A stretch of DNA of 64,000 nucleotides from Symbiodinium microadriaticum (lineage: Eukaryota > Sar > Dinophyceae > Suessiales > Symbiodiniaceae): positions 252,065 through 316,064 of the forward strand of contig LSRX01000798.1 of NCBI GenBank assembly GCA_001939145.1. The letters are read 5' to 3'. How positions within the stretch are numbered: the first letter of the stretch is position 1; each line of letters starts with the position of its first letter. Positions 34,443 to 46,079 of this stretch are shown piece by piece. The notes beneath the pieces were generated by a model, which ran no database searches, was not told the origin of the DNA, and saw nothing but the letters and a program-made list of their open reading frames with translations. The position numbers and the translations under genes were made by a program.

Positions 34443-35104
34443 AATTGATATCCAGTAATGCTTTGTGGCTGAGGTTGCGTTTTCATGCAATATCTTAATT
34501 ACAAGTCCTGGCGAGACCTGCAAAACCAGCAGCTCTCGCTTAAACGGTTTATGCAGACCACAACAGCTGTCACGCGAAGCGCCGAAACTGGCCGCGAATC
34601 AACCACACCCCAGTCACGAAAACCTCATGCCAATAAGCTGAAAAGGGTTGCATGGAGCTGAAGGTGGCTTCTTGGAAAAACCTATACAGCCAAAAAATGA
34701 TGAACCTCCACTGAGCCTTCTGTTAGAACGTATTTCGGGTTTATTGTGGCCTAATTGTTTTTTTTACGAAGGGCCTCTTGTTGCCAGGCTATGACATATT
34801 TTACCAGAAAGTTCTGCAGCCTCAACCTCTGGACCCTAAACCCTAGGGCCCTAAACCTTAGCCAAAACCCACAAAACACAGAAGCCTCTGCAGGACCACC
34901 AAAAACCAACCCGGGACCCTAGACCCTAAACCCAAGCAGACCTGCAGACTTCTACGCCCTAGACCCCTAGCCCAAAGCCCGAACCACAAGCCCTAAACCG
35001 AAAGGTTTAGGGTGAAGTTAGGGTGTATAATGTTTAGGGAGCCCCAAGCATAAGCCCTAAACCAAAAGCCTCCAGGCGATAAACTCTAGACGTGGAAGTC
35101 GCAA

Positions 35105-35194
35105 GAAACCCTAAACCCTAAACCCTTAACCCTAAACCCTAAACCCTTAACCCTAAACCCTAAACCCTCACCCTAAACCCTAAACCCTAAACCC
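35105..35194. repeat. CCCTAAA block running into the gap
   Basis: Almost perfect CCCTAAA and CCCTTAA units continue up to the first N. The true array length is unknown because the assembly breaks here. Confidence 0.85.
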
Positions 35195-35706
35195 NNNNNN
35201 NNNNNNNNNNNNNNNNNNNNNNNNNNNNNNNNNNNNNNNNNNNNNNNNNNNNNNNNNNNNNNNNNNNNNNNNNNNNNNNNNNNNNNNNNNNNNNNNNNNN
35301 NNNNNNNNNNNNNNNNNNNNNNNNNNNNNNNNNNNNNNNNNNNNNNNNNNNNNNNNNNNNNNNNNNNNNNNNNNNNNNNNNNNNNNNNNNNNNNNNNNNN
35401 NNNNNNNNNNNNNNNNNNNNNNNNNNNNNNNNNNNNNNNNNNNNNNNNNNNNNNNNNNNNNNNNNNNNNNNNNNNNNNNNNNNNNNNNNNNNNNNNNNNN
35501 NNNNNNNNNNNNNNNNNNNNNNNNNNNNNNNNNNNNNNNNNNNNNNNNNNNNNNNNNNNNNNNNNNNNNNNNNNNNNNNNNNNNNNNNNNNNNNNNNNNN
35601 NNNNNNNNNNNNNNNNNNNNNNNNNNNNNNNNNNNNNNNNNNNNNNNNNNNNNNNNNNNNNNNNNNNNNNNNNNNNNNNNNNNNNNNNNNNNNNNNNNNN
35701 NNNNNN
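35195..35706. other. Assembly gap, 512 N
   Basis: The gap lies between a CCCTAAA array and an ATTC microsatellite, both hard to assemble. Its true size may differ. Confidence 0.99.
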
Positions 35707-35792
35707 TTCATTCATTCATTCATTCATTCATTCCATTCATTCATTCCATTCATTCATTCATTCATTCATTCATTCATTCATTCATTCATTCA
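35707..35792. repeat. (ATTC)n microsatellite
   Basis: About twenty ATTC units with two CCATTC interruptions, at the right edge of the gap. Confidence 0.95.
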
Positions 35793-36089
35793 TGACGGCA
35801 TTCGGACGAACGGTCTCAGTCCCAGCCGAGCAAGGGGGTCATAGCGCCCGGCGTTTGCCAGCAGCAGAGCTGGCTGCCACAGCACACGTTGGCACTGGAG
35901 AAACAGGAGAGAAAGGACAGCCTTCCCACAGAAAATGCTTCCCAGCCGCATGCCGCATTTGTACGGGAACACGGCCGAACCCCTACCCTACCTCACTGAA
36001 CCTATTTACACATCTCCCGCACCTGCCGTTTCAATCCAAACCGAAGGACCGGTCGCCACAAAGCAGGGAGAGCCTTGTCTTAGGGTCCT

Positions 36090-36183
36090 TACCCATAGGC
36101 CCCTAAGTAGTTCCTTTTTAGGGTTACCTTATGGGATTCTAGATATGAACCACAAAAAGGAACTAAATAGGGGCCTATGGGTA
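36090..36183. mobile_element. Family A foldback element, copy A3 (94 bp)
   Basis: Full-length copy with termini TACCCATAGGCCCCTA / GGGGCCTATGGGTA and a conserved centre (GGTTACCTTATGGGATTCTA). It lies about 300 bp after the assembly gap. Confidence 0.75.
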
Positions 36184-37483
36184 TGCTCGAGATCCTGCGG
36201 TTCTACGTCAATGTCCCGTAGTCATCGTATACCGCTGATGAGCACTTTTCGGAAAGCATGGCAGCCATCTGCGTGACGGAACAACTCTAAAACCCTAAGA
36301 GAACACAACCTACCGAAGCGCCCGAAGTTGCTGCCCAGAGCACGCCGCAGCACGCGAAGAGCTCGGGCGACCTTTGCGAAACCTTAGCAGACCGTTCGGG
36401 TTTAACGATTCTAGGGTCTTCTTATCGAAAATACATGGAGGGCTGCAGGATTGAGGGATTTGTGACGCGGGTCTGTTGTCCGATGCCGTGTTTTGAGACG
36501 ATACCTTGCTTCTCGGCTTACTTCTTCTACCATCCGCACACCGCTGGGCCTTATGTTGCTCCGAGCAAGGGGGTTTCTTACTTACACTAAAGACCCTAAG
36601 CCCTAAACCGAATCACAACACTACCTGGTCAGCCCAATGCCCTCCGATTAGGGTTGAGAGTGAAACTGACGAATCACCAACAGAGCGATAGCTGGGCATA
36701 GACAGTCCGCCTTTGGACCACGGGCCACTTCGCAGACTTTCACGTGAAGTGCGTGCCAACGATATTTTTTGCTCTACATCTCTAAACCCTGAACCCTCCG
36801 CCCTAAACCTAAACGACATTCCTATGAGCCATACATATTAAGAATCCAAGCCCTTTAAAATGCAATCCGGCGTAGTGCCGGACTCGACCCTGGGGGCCCT
36901 CAAGCCAGGGAGTCATCAGCACACGAACCACAAAGAAAAGCCACCATAATCGTATCCTCAAAGAGAAACTAAGACGAGGGTAGGATGTAATCCCGAAACC
37001 CAGAAGACCCCTATGTTCAGCCGTGCGGCGGAGCATCCGCAGAAAGGGCGCATCGAAGGGAAATTCGTCACTAAATACGTCCTGCAGCACACATGTAATG
37101 ACTCCTTTTGGGGTTTACGGGGTTGGGTTCAGGGTGTAGAGGATCATGGGGCATGGGTTCTTAATACACACTCACGGTTTCCAGTTTGGCTGACTTCTGA
37201 ACGGACCGACAAACTAATAAACTTTCAGCCTCGTACTCAAAAGCAACAAAGAATCCCGAAGAGCTAGAATCCGAATAGTCAACCAGGCCACCGTCAAAAA
37301 AATGGGTAGGGTTTAGGGTGTAGGGTTTACTGTAAACTCGACCTTCCGATTTGCCAAGCCCCGAAAACGCAAACCATAGACCCCAGGAAGCAGTCCTAGC
37401 TAGCTTTCAAAGGCAGACCTGCAGCTCCAACACCTTCAAAACTGGGCAAAGACCCACGCAAGACATAATCCCGAAGTAAGAGG

Positions 37484-37589
37484 TACTGTTGATGATATAA
37501 AATCCTGCATTACCTGAAGGACCCTAAACTATGGGAATTATGGCATATTCCGTGTCATGGGTAATGCAGGATTTATATCATCAACAGTA
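37484..37589. mobile_element. Family B foldback element, copy B1 (106 bp)
   Basis: The inverted termini are about 30 bp, TACTGTTGATGATATAAA... and its complement ...TTTATATCATCAACAGTA. The centre contains GGACCCTAAACTATGGGAA. TA stands at both ends. No coding capacity. Confidence 0.7.
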
Positions 37590-37921
37590 GTTGGCATTTG
37601 GAGCTAGAAGCAGTTTTTCATGGAGATGCCGGGGCAAAAATCTAGTGCTTCACCTCCCGGAGTAGAACACCAGCCCTCGAGCCTGGCTGGTAACACGAAG
37701 AAAAACACAATGACCCTTTTAGGGGTTTAGGGGTTTAGGGTTTAGCGTTTATAGGGGTTTAAAGTTTAGGGGTTTGGGGTTTAGGTCTTTAGGGCTTTTA
37801 AGGGTTAAGGGTTTAGGGTGCAGGTTTATGTGGGCTTGGGTTTCACGGCTTAGTGGTTTTAGAGGCTACAAGGTTCAGGGGGTCGTGTTATAAAGGCCAG
37901 AGGCCGACTCGCAATATAGAA

Positions 37922-38030
37922 CCCTAAGGGTCCATGTGCCCAAACAGGAGATACTTCAGCCCCAAAGTACTCAAATAGGGACTACTTTAAGGCCAAAGTA
38001 CATACTATCTAGGTACATGGACCCTTGGGG
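37922..38030. mobile_element. Family C foldback element, copy C1 (109 bp)
   Basis: The inverted ends are CCCTAAGGGTCCATGT and ACATGGACCCTTGGGG, with a further pair of CCAAAGTA segments inside. The element is flanked by the 3-bp direct repeat GAA (37919-37921 and 38031-38033), a target-site duplication. No coding capacity. Confidence 0.8.
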
Positions 38031-38082
38031 GAAGCCTGATCAGGTACCAATACTGGTCCGGAGGGACTCTCACTAGTAAAAC

Positions 38083-38162
38083 TACCCATAGGCCTTTAAG
38101 TGGCTCCTTTAGAATCCTATAAGGTAATCCCAACAAAGGAAGTACGTAGGGGCCCATGGGTA
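38083..38162. mobile_element. Family A foldback element, copy A4 (80 bp, reversed)
   Basis: The termini are TACCCATAGGCC / GGCCCATGGGTA. The asymmetric centre reads AGAATCCTATAAGGTAATCC, the complement of the other copies, so this copy is inserted in the opposite orientation. It is shorter by an internal loss. Confidence 0.7.
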
Positions 38163-38292
38163 CGTTACACCACCCAAAGCCTCAGTCGAATCACTAAGGC
38201 CCGCTGTGACCGTTCGGCTTTCCTGGCCTCCAGGACACAGCAAATGACCACTGTGAGGTCAATCCAGTTGAACCTTGGGTGTTAGGACCTAA

Positions 38293-38452
38293 ACTTAGTT
38301 CCCCAAGAAGCCAGGGAAATGAACGGGTAAACTTTCAAATTACTACTAAACTATAAGAACCCAAACAGTTTAAAGGTTCGCTATTCCTTTCATATTACTA
38401 CTAAATTATAAGAACCCGAAAAGTCTAAAGGTTCGGTATTGGGGAACTAAGT
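38293..38452. mobile_element. Foldback element J with internal 55-bp direct duplication
   Basis: ACTTAGTTCCCCAA (38293-38306) and TTGGGGAACTAAGT (38439-38452) are perfect inverted ends. Inside, a unit containing TTACTACTAAACTATAAGAA and AGGTTCG occurs twice with a 55-bp period (from about 38334 and 38389). Confidence 0.55.
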
Positions 38453-38582
38453 AAAGTTTCGGATCTAGGATTTATATACCCTTAGCGTCAAAATAGCCCA
38501 AAAGCCTTGTAAAATAGGGGTTTTAGCTCAAAACCCTCAAAATGTGAGTCCTTTGAGGGTAAGGGATAGGGTTTAGGAGTGC

Positions 38583-38679
38583 TACTGTTGATGATATAAA
38601 TCCTGCACTACCTTAAGGACGTTAAACTATGGGAGTATTCCTTATTATTGGTAATGCAGGATTTATATCATCAACCGTA
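38583..38679. mobile_element. Family B foldback element, copy B2 (97 bp)
   Basis: The termini and the TTAAACTATGGGA centre match B1. The left terminus is TACTGTTGATGATATAAATC and the right ends TCATCAACCGTA. It lies about 1 kb from B1. Confidence 0.7.
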
Positions 38680-39723
38680 GGGTTTACGATTGGAGGGCAC
38701 CTTGGGTTGAACGTTTCAAACGAGCTGAGCTTCGAGTCTCGTGTTTGAGATTTAGGGCTCAGGGGTTTTTGCCCGAAAAGCCTAAACCCTACACTCCAAA
38801 CCCCAAAACCCTAAAGCCCTAAACCCGGAAACCCTCAACCCCAGCTCTCCTTTGCGGAACTTCGGGGGGTCTGGGGTTCAGAGGTCAGCCTACCAGAGGG
38901 GCCGGAATACGTAGAATAAACTTTTGGTGGTATGTTGTACTGTAATTTTAACAAGGAACCTCCACAATAGTATGGCCACTATATTGCTACTTATAAGTCT
39001 TCGGTCTCTTTAGAGCTCGACATGCCCAAGGCCTGGGGTTTGTCCTGGTGTTTGGGTGTAGGGTTCTGGGGTTTAGGGTTTAGGGTTTGGGACTTGTTGT
39101 TTTCAGATTTCTTTGGGTTTTGCATGGTTTTGCAGACTTGAGACAAATGGTGTACTGTAGCCTTCGCTCCGGTACGGTTCTCCCCTGTCCAGAAGCACTG
39201 GTTCGTCGCCTCGGCCCCCCTGTGGCTTGAGTGATAAAAAGACAATCATGGCTAAAGATTACCTAAACCCTAAACCTTAAACCCCAAAACCCTGAACCCC
39301 TAAAGCCTAGAGATTACCTACCTACGGCCTATGGCCCCTCAACCCCAAATGGATGTGTCATTATAGACAAGGCACACGCGCTTGAAAAACCGGCGTCCCA
39401 CAAAAATGACTCGCAGCAGAATATCTACCACGAAGATCGCGGTGAAAGACCTCGGCAGTTTACGGTTTAGGGTGTACTTTCAACCTGTAAAACCTAACTT
39501 TTGAGGGTTCCTGTACTCGAACAAGTTACTTCTAAATTCCAGGATTTTTATGGACTTATAAAGCCCAGGCAGGGCCTAACTAGGGTTAAGTATTTAGGGT
39601 CAATCTAGACAAGGCCCATCAAGAAGCCTCGAACTCCACTTTAGTGGATGCCTCTGAGCACCCGGAAGTACCAGCCCTCGAAACTATGTCTTTAATCCCG
39701 AACACTAGACTTGGAGGCTCATG

Positions 39724-39807
39724 GGTAGCCATAAGTGGGGCTATATAGGTAGGGTAGCTATCATTATAACCCATATTAGGGGACTTATAACCCTACATAT
39801 AACTACC
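39724..39807. mobile_element. Foldback element, 84 bp
   Basis: GGTAGCCATAAGTGGGGCTA and its imperfect complement CTTATAACCCTACATATAAC plus TACC form arms of about 24 bp. The centre is TAGCTATCATTATAACCC. Single copy in this window. Confidence 0.4.
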
Positions 39808-41100
39808 GATGAACCTCCCAGTAGGGGCCCTGATCGTATACTATAATTGGTAAGTAGATGATCCGTCTCGGCTCGAAACCTGTGGCATAAGCTTAGCGTT
39901 CTGTCCATGCAGGCAACAGTGCTTGGGCGGCTAAGCCCTCAACCAAAAAACCCCTAAACCCGAAACCCTAAACCAAAGAAAGACACATCCACCGCGTTCT
40001 GCAGCTTCTCTTCAGGGCAAGCGGCCGGTCGACCCACCGAAGCACATCCTCAGTTCAAGGTGCAGGATCCGTGATTCAAAGTTTTGTTCATTCGCACGGC
40101 TTCTTTGTTGGTGGATTACGAGCTTGGGATCAGTTTTGAAGGTTCGGGATTACTTTGCCGCTTCTGGGATTGAAACCTTGTGCATTGGCACATGCAGTCT
40201 CTATTTGGGCTTACGGCTGATGGTGCACTTGCGCTACAAGGCACAGGACGAATCGACCAGGACACCCGCAGAACACGAGAGGAGGGAAGTACTGAAAGAG
40301 TGTGGAGGTTTAGGATGGTTTACATGGGGCTTCTGATTTACTCGTTCGACACTAGAAAACCAAAGGCTCTAATGCGTCAGGCCCATGTAAAAGCCTGAAA
40401 GCCCTGAAGCTAAAATTGAACCATCAACAATGGTGCTCTTGTTACCGTGGTGCCTCACCGTGTTTTGAGTGCGAGGAGAGACTGTTATGATAGTCACTAT
40501 CACTTATGCTGCTGTGCTGAAGCAGCTTTTTGCCCTGTGAGAATTGGACTCGGAGCTTGCATTCAGGAGGACAAAACGGATTTCATTTAGGGTTTAGGGT
40601 TTAGGGCTTAAGGGTTTAGAGTTTAGGGTTTTCAGGTTAAGTACATGACTGCCGAGGTTTCGGACCGGGATGGTGCCTTCCATAAGAAAGCACCAGATTC
40701 TCAAACTTAAGAAGACAGGAAGTGAACCCAGGTCCTCACACCCGAGACGCGGAGCTTTAAAGCGGAAGCCCTGATTTCTCAACGATGGATTTAGGGATTA
40801 GGGGTTTAGGGGTTTAGGGTTTTAGGGTTTAGGGTTTAAGGTTTAGGGATCTCCGTATCCTTCATCCCACAGCCTCAGCCCTGAACGTTCAGTCCTGAAG
40901 AATGCACACTGAGCTCTGACGCTGAGGCACTGGTATGTTTTGCCACACCTCGATAGGGCTTTCCCCCATGCGGGGGTAGGACAAAGCATGGCCAATCCTT
41001 AGCCGGCACTGTCGCGTGTCATTTCTTGTTGGGCCAAAACGGACAAGTCTGCTACACCTAAGACAATCACAAACTCGACGTTTGCGTGTGTCTGAAGCGA

Positions 41101-41102
<2 letters not shown>

Positions 41103-41142
<40 letters not shown>

Positions 41143-41176
41143 AGCTGCTGCTGCTGCTGCTGCAGCTGCTGCTGCT
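41103..41176. repeat. (CTG)n microsatellite, ~24 units
   Basis: CTG units with two CAG interruptions, readable as poly-Ala/poly-Ser on the minus strand or poly-Leu on plus. A (CTGCGA)n hexamer tract follows at 41226-41256. Confidence 0.95.
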
Positions 41177-41407
41177 TGCAAACACTGCGCCGGCGATGAC
41201 GACCACGACTACTAGCTTCTACCAACTGCGACTGCGACTGCGACTGCGACTGCGGCTGCTGCTTTTGCCAGTGCTAGTGCTGCCGCTCCTTCTGCTACTG
41301 CTCCCGGTGTTGCTGCTGCTCCAATTTTAGCTTCGGGACTTAGCAAACAAACACTAAACCCTAAACCCTCAACCCTGACCCGCCAGACACCTTAGCTCTT
41401 AGAGTCC

Positions 41408-41450
41408 GGGTCCATGTGCCAAGGGATATACTACATGAGTACATGGACCC
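41408..41450. mobile_element. Family C-derived short hairpin (43 bp)
   Basis: GGGTCCATGTGCC and AGTACATGGACCC form the two arms with almost no loop. The arms are the inner terminal sequence of family C, so this is probably an internally deleted copy. The extreme CCCTAA ends are missing. Confidence 0.45.
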
Positions 41451-41463
41451 TTCCAAGGGGTCG

Positions 41464-41630
41464 AAACCCTAAACCCCCTAAACCCCAAACCCTAAACCCT
41501 AAAAAACTCTAAACCCTAAACCCTAAAACCCTAAACCCTAAACCCCCTAAACCCCTAAAGCCTTAAACCTTAAACCCCTAAACCCTAAACCCCTAAACCC
41601 CCTAAACCCCCTAAACCCTAAACCCTACGA
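41464..41630. repeat. CCCTAAA/CCCCTAAA block
   Basis: Regular CCCTAAA and CCCCTAAA units over about 165 bp, starting next to a family C-derived hairpin. Confidence 0.85.
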
Positions 41631-41744
41631 ATTTTTCTCGAGGGCTCAGGTAGCCCTGATACTGCAGCTGCAGGCCCAGCACCAAGACGCTCAGCAAGAT
41701 GAGGCATCCAATGACCAGCTCCTGGGATCTGAGCACGGTTTGAG

Positions 41745-42360
41745 GGCCTTTGGGGTTTATAGGGCTCAGAGGGCTTATAGGGTTTATCGGGTTTAGGGTT
41801 TAGAGGGTTTAGAGGGTTTAGAGGGCTTATAGGGTTTAGGGTTTAGAGGGTTTAGAGGGTTTAGAGGGCTTAGAGGGTTTAGAGGGCTTATAGGGTTTTA
41901 GGGTTTATAGGGTTTATAGGGTTTTAGGTTTTATAGGGTTTAGGGTAAAGGGCTTTTGGGGCTTAGTTTGGGGCTTAAGGCTAGATGGTTTGGGGGTATA
42001 GGGTGTTTATGTCATGGGGTTTTGGGGTGGGGGGCTTAGGGTTCAGGGGTTTCGGGGGTTTAGGGCTGAGGGTTTAGGGCTTTAGGGTTTAAGTTCTTGT
42101 GGTTTAGGGCTTAGGGTATATAGGGTTATGGGGGCTCTGGGCTTAGGGCTTTTGGGGTTTGGGGCTTAGGGTTTTGGGGCTTGGGGTTTGTAGGGTTTAG
42201 GGCTTAGGATTCAACTCCGACGGAAGAGTTTGGGCTTCAGCAAGCAATGGGTTTAGGGTTTAGGGTTTAGAGTTTGGGGTTTAGGGTTTAGGTTTAGAGT
42301 TTAGGGTTTAGGGTTTAGGTTTAGAGTTTAGGGTTTAGGTTTAGAGTTTAGGGTTTAGGC
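41745..42360. repeat. TTTAGGG-rich tract with TTTAGAGGG and TTTATAGGG subarrays
   Basis: Tandem GGGTTTAGAGGGTTTAGA and GGGTTTATAGGG units (41775-41950), then decayed sequence, then GGTTTAGGGTTTAGGTTTAG units (42248-42360). Different variants dominate different sections. This is the second CCCTAAA-to-TTTAGGG pair. Confidence 0.8.
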
Positions 42361-43471
42361 ATGTAGAGCCTTAATAAAACCCTAAACCCCAATAATTAGA
42401 AGAGGATTTTAGGCTTTGGGTTTCTTGATGGTAAAGTTATACTCAACAATGTAATTATTTAGGATTCTGTACCACCAGCAGGGTATCGGAAAAAAAGCGG
42501 CATGCCTATAACGGCCAACACTAAGCACTAATTTCTCCTTAGGCACACTCGCCAAATATGTGACATGTGCAGACGTGCGGGATTACCGCTACATGAAGGC
42601 AACGCCAAATTCCTGAGACCAACACCCCAGAAGAACAACCAAACCCTAAAGACTAAACGCGAAGCCGTATACCCTAAAGATCAAAACCAACCCTAAACCC
42701 TCAAACCCTAAAGCCCAGCCCCCAAACGAGCAACCTTTGCAACCGAGGAACGTAACCGTCGCTCTCGAAGATTGAGGCAGACATAAGTTCCTTGGATCTC
42801 AACAGGGGGGGATGAGTGGTTAGGGTTAGGGGTTAGGGTTTAGGGTTTAGGGAGTTCGGAGTGCTTTATTATACGACTTCTTGGGCTTTTGGCGTTTAAG
42901 GCGTGTGTGGTGGGTTCTTCAAATTAGGGCTTCCTTCAAAGGGTGGCTGTAAGGCTTTGGGCCACCATACCATATTTAGTAGGGGTCCTGATATTTAGGA
43001 CCTGCAAGTTGAAGCTTTTTTTGTTCTAGGAACTGAACTCCCACATGGGAGGAGGAACAGTATAATTACCCGATATAAGCAATCTACTGTAAGGCCCCAA
43101 GCTTACCGCTGAACCCTCAAACCCCAGTTCCAGAAAAGAGGGTGCACCCAACCCTAAACCCATAAAGACTACAGAAAGGCCCCACATGTCGTCCTAGCTG
43201 CGCTGAGGTTGCTGGTCATGTAGGGAAGTCCGTCTTGCCGGTGGAGACGGAGCTGTCAGGGACGAACTCAGGGCTCTGGGCCAACCGAAGCCCTGAGTCT
43301 CGAAGGGGTTTGAGGTTCTTGACCATAAAACCCTAAACCCTAAGCCCTAAAACCCTAAAACCCTAAAGCCCTAAATCCCTAAAACCCTAAACCCTTCAGG
43401 CCTTGAGGTTTGGCGTTCAGGCTTTCGGCCTTCAGGTTTTTGGGCAGTTTAAAAACAAGGAAGCGACGACT

Positions 43472-43565
43472 TACCCATAGGCCTCTAAGTAGTTCCTTTT
43501 TGGGATTACCTCCTAGGATTCTAAATATGAACCACAAAATGGAACTACTTAAGGGCCTACGGGTA
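43472..43565. mobile_element. Family A foldback element, copy A5 (94 bp)
   Basis: Full-length copy (TACCCATAGGCCTC / GGGCCTACGGGTA). It is flanked by a 15-bp perfect direct repeat, ACAAGGAAGCGACGA, at 43455-43469 and 43569-43583. Confidence 0.75.
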
Positions 43566-43977
43566 GAGACAAGGAAGCGACGATTTAGTTGCTTTCCCGT
43601 CGACTGCCCGTTCTCCTCAGCGCGCTTAGGATCACGAGTATGAGATGAGGATTTAACGTGCAGAGCTTTCAGGGCATAGGGCATTGAGGGCTCAAGGCTT
43701 GGGGTCTCTAGGAGAATTCAAAGATAGGGTCCAGGATTGAGGTTTTAAAACTTAGGATTCGAGGTTTGCTGTTAACCACGCATGCGGCAAGTTCAGCACT
43801 GGTCCCTCCGACAGAGCCTACTTTCAGCACATGAACCCCTACTACAAAGCCTGAAAGAAACCTAAAGCCCTCTCCCCGTCTCCTCTCTGAACCCTAAACC
43901 CTCTCCCCGTCTCCTCCCTACACCCCAAAGCCCGAATGAAGCCCGCAAAGCCTCGGGCTTCGGCTCCGGTAATACAC

Positions 43978-44142
43978 AGGGTTTAGGGCTTTAGGGTTTA
44001 GGGTTTTAGGGTTTTAGGGTTTAGGGTTTAGGGTTTAGGGCTCTAGGGTTTTAGGGTTTTAGGGTTTTAGGGTTTTAGGGTTTAGGGTTTTAGGGCTTTA
44101 GGGTTTTAGGGTTTTAGGGTTTTAGGGTTTAGGGTTTAGCGC
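43978..44142. repeat. TTTAGGG/TTTTAGGG block
   Basis: Seven- and eight-base units (GGGTTTA and GGGTTTTA) over 165 bp, well preserved. A C-rich counterpart lies at 43327-43396, with a family A copy just after it. Confidence 0.85.
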
Positions 44143-45389
44143 AATCGTCACTTTTGATGCGTGCACTGCTCGGAGCTTCAGTTGGTTGAATCTCATCGGA
44201 ATAATCAAGGCGAGAGGGTGCTGTCTGGCCAATTTCGTTTTACCCGGTTGAAACACAGCTGACGTAGTGCTTATGATTATGAAGAAAGTGCCTCAGTCCC
44301 TAAAACCTAAACCCTAGACCCAAATGGAGCCCCTAAACCAGAGCAAGAGTCTACATTTCACAGCCCCCTATAATGGTTTAGGGTTTAGGGTTTAGGGGAC
44401 CCTGTTTGAGGTTTAGGGTTTACTATACTGCCAGGCCTTCGGATCCTCGCTTAGGCTGGCCATCATCGCCATTGGAGCGTCCTGGCCGCCGGACCACAAA
44501 TATGCCGCCCAGGCTGTAATTATCCCATACTTCGAGACCTTAGAGCCCGAAACCCCGAAGCCCTTTGGGTTTAGGGTTCTTTTTTTAAGGGTTTAGGGCT
44601 AAGCCCTAAACTGCATAGACCCGTCAACTTGCAACCCTTCAACCCTAACCCCAATCTCGAGAAATCCACACCTAGCCCTAAACAAAAACTAAAGGGCGTT
44701 GGCACTCCAGGGCTTGGCACCTTGGGGCCAACACCCTAAGACCCTACATGCCAAAGTCCTAAACCTTGATGGGACGACAATTTGACAACCAGGTTAGAAA
44801 CAGCGTCAGGGCTCAGTTATACCCCGAAAAGGGTTACCCTAGAAACCACACTGCTAGTGGCCCTACTTTCGAAATCCCCCCTGACCCTCAACACCAATAC
44901 TGGGGAGCCGAGTAAGAACCTGTATACCAACCCGAAGAAGCTCCACAATCTGGGGGCCTTGATAAATAGAACAGGCTGTGGGTTTATAAGGGGGATATAT
45001 GGGGATTCACTGTTGCATTTTATCCAGACATAGGCCCTAACATCTCACATGAATGCTGAACCCTAAACCCTAAACCCAGAACCCTGAACGCTAAACTGTG
45101 TGACCTAAAGCTTCAAGGCCGTGTCCTGGCTTTTGTCTGAAGCTTCACCCCTTCCTGGAAGCACACAGTGGCCTTCCTCCTGATCCTCCTGACGTGGGTT
45201 CTAGGAACTTATGGTTTAGAGTTTAAGGGTTGCTTGAAAGGGTCAAGGTGCTTACGACGTTTGTTTTTTTTTGAGTTTGGGCTTATGGTCTCCGGGTCTT
45301 TGGATTTGGGCTTTGAGGGTGTGTTCAGGGTTGACGGTCCAGGGACTTTGTTTGACGACAGTATACTGTTATCCTATATTGCATAGTAG

Positions 45390-45555
45390 GATACTGTATC
45401 ATATTATGTGATCTTATTTGATACTATACTGTATTAATTATATGAAATTCTATGGTATGATATGATATGATATCATATCAGATTATATCGTACCATTAAA
45501 TATTACTTGACGCTATATCAAGTTATATGATGCTGTTGCTATATCATGTTGTATT
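45390..45555. repeat. Palindromic AT-rich tract (TATGATATGATATCATATC)
   Basis: Repeated TATGATA/TATCATA and TATACTGTAT phrases of both senses, able to fold extensively. No defined ends. Confidence 0.55.
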
Positions 45556-45765
45556 CTGTCCTATCCTAGCCTGTTCCATTCCAAGGCGCGGGCTCCGATG
45601 TCTAAGCTTAACATTCTGACCTAGCATTCAGGCTTTGTGGGGGCAGTTCTGGTTAGCAGCCGCAGGCTGACTGCTAAGAGCCTTCGTTTCGCTTCAAGGC
45701 ATGGTCTTCGAGAGGAAGGCATCTGCAGGCCGACGGACGGCTATATGAATATATATGAGATGTGG

Positions 45766-45848
45766 TTGATACATATATATATATATGTATATGTATACAT
45801 ATATATATATATACATGTATATGATATATATATATATATATACACATG
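45766..45848. repeat. (TA)n / TATG microsatellite
   Basis: Four TATATATATA runs separated by TGTATATG and CATG. Confidence 0.9.
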
Positions 45849-45980
45849 TGTAAGTTCGCCGAAATCCGAGTGCAAGCCCTACACCAAACTGAACCCAAAC
45901 GCCCAAACCTTGAACCCTGTCAACATATCTCTTATTCACAGGGACACTCCTTGAATCATGATACGAAACCTTATCAAATA

Positions 45981-46079
45981 GGGGGTTCCGAAAATAGGGA
46001 ATCCTAATATAGCACCCTAAATAGTAGGATCCTCATTATAAGGACCCAGAATACGGTACCCCCAATTTAGGAAACTCCC
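45981..46079. mobile_element. Family D foldback element, copy D2 (99 bp)
   Basis: The ends are GGGGGTTCCGAAAATAGGG and TTTAGGAAACTCCC. The centre is CACCCTAAATAGTAGGATCC. The flanks are similar (AAATA / AAATT) but not a clean duplication. Confidence 0.65.

Noticed and set aside
40700..40760. B-box-like GGGTTCACTTCC on the minus strand suggesting a tRNA or SINE
   Set aside because: Two core B-box positions differ and no A box stands at the right distance.
40889..41330. Open frames of about 100 codons on both strands
   Set aside because: They are produced by (CTG)n and (CTGCGA)n repeats (poly-Ala, poly-Ser, poly-Leu).
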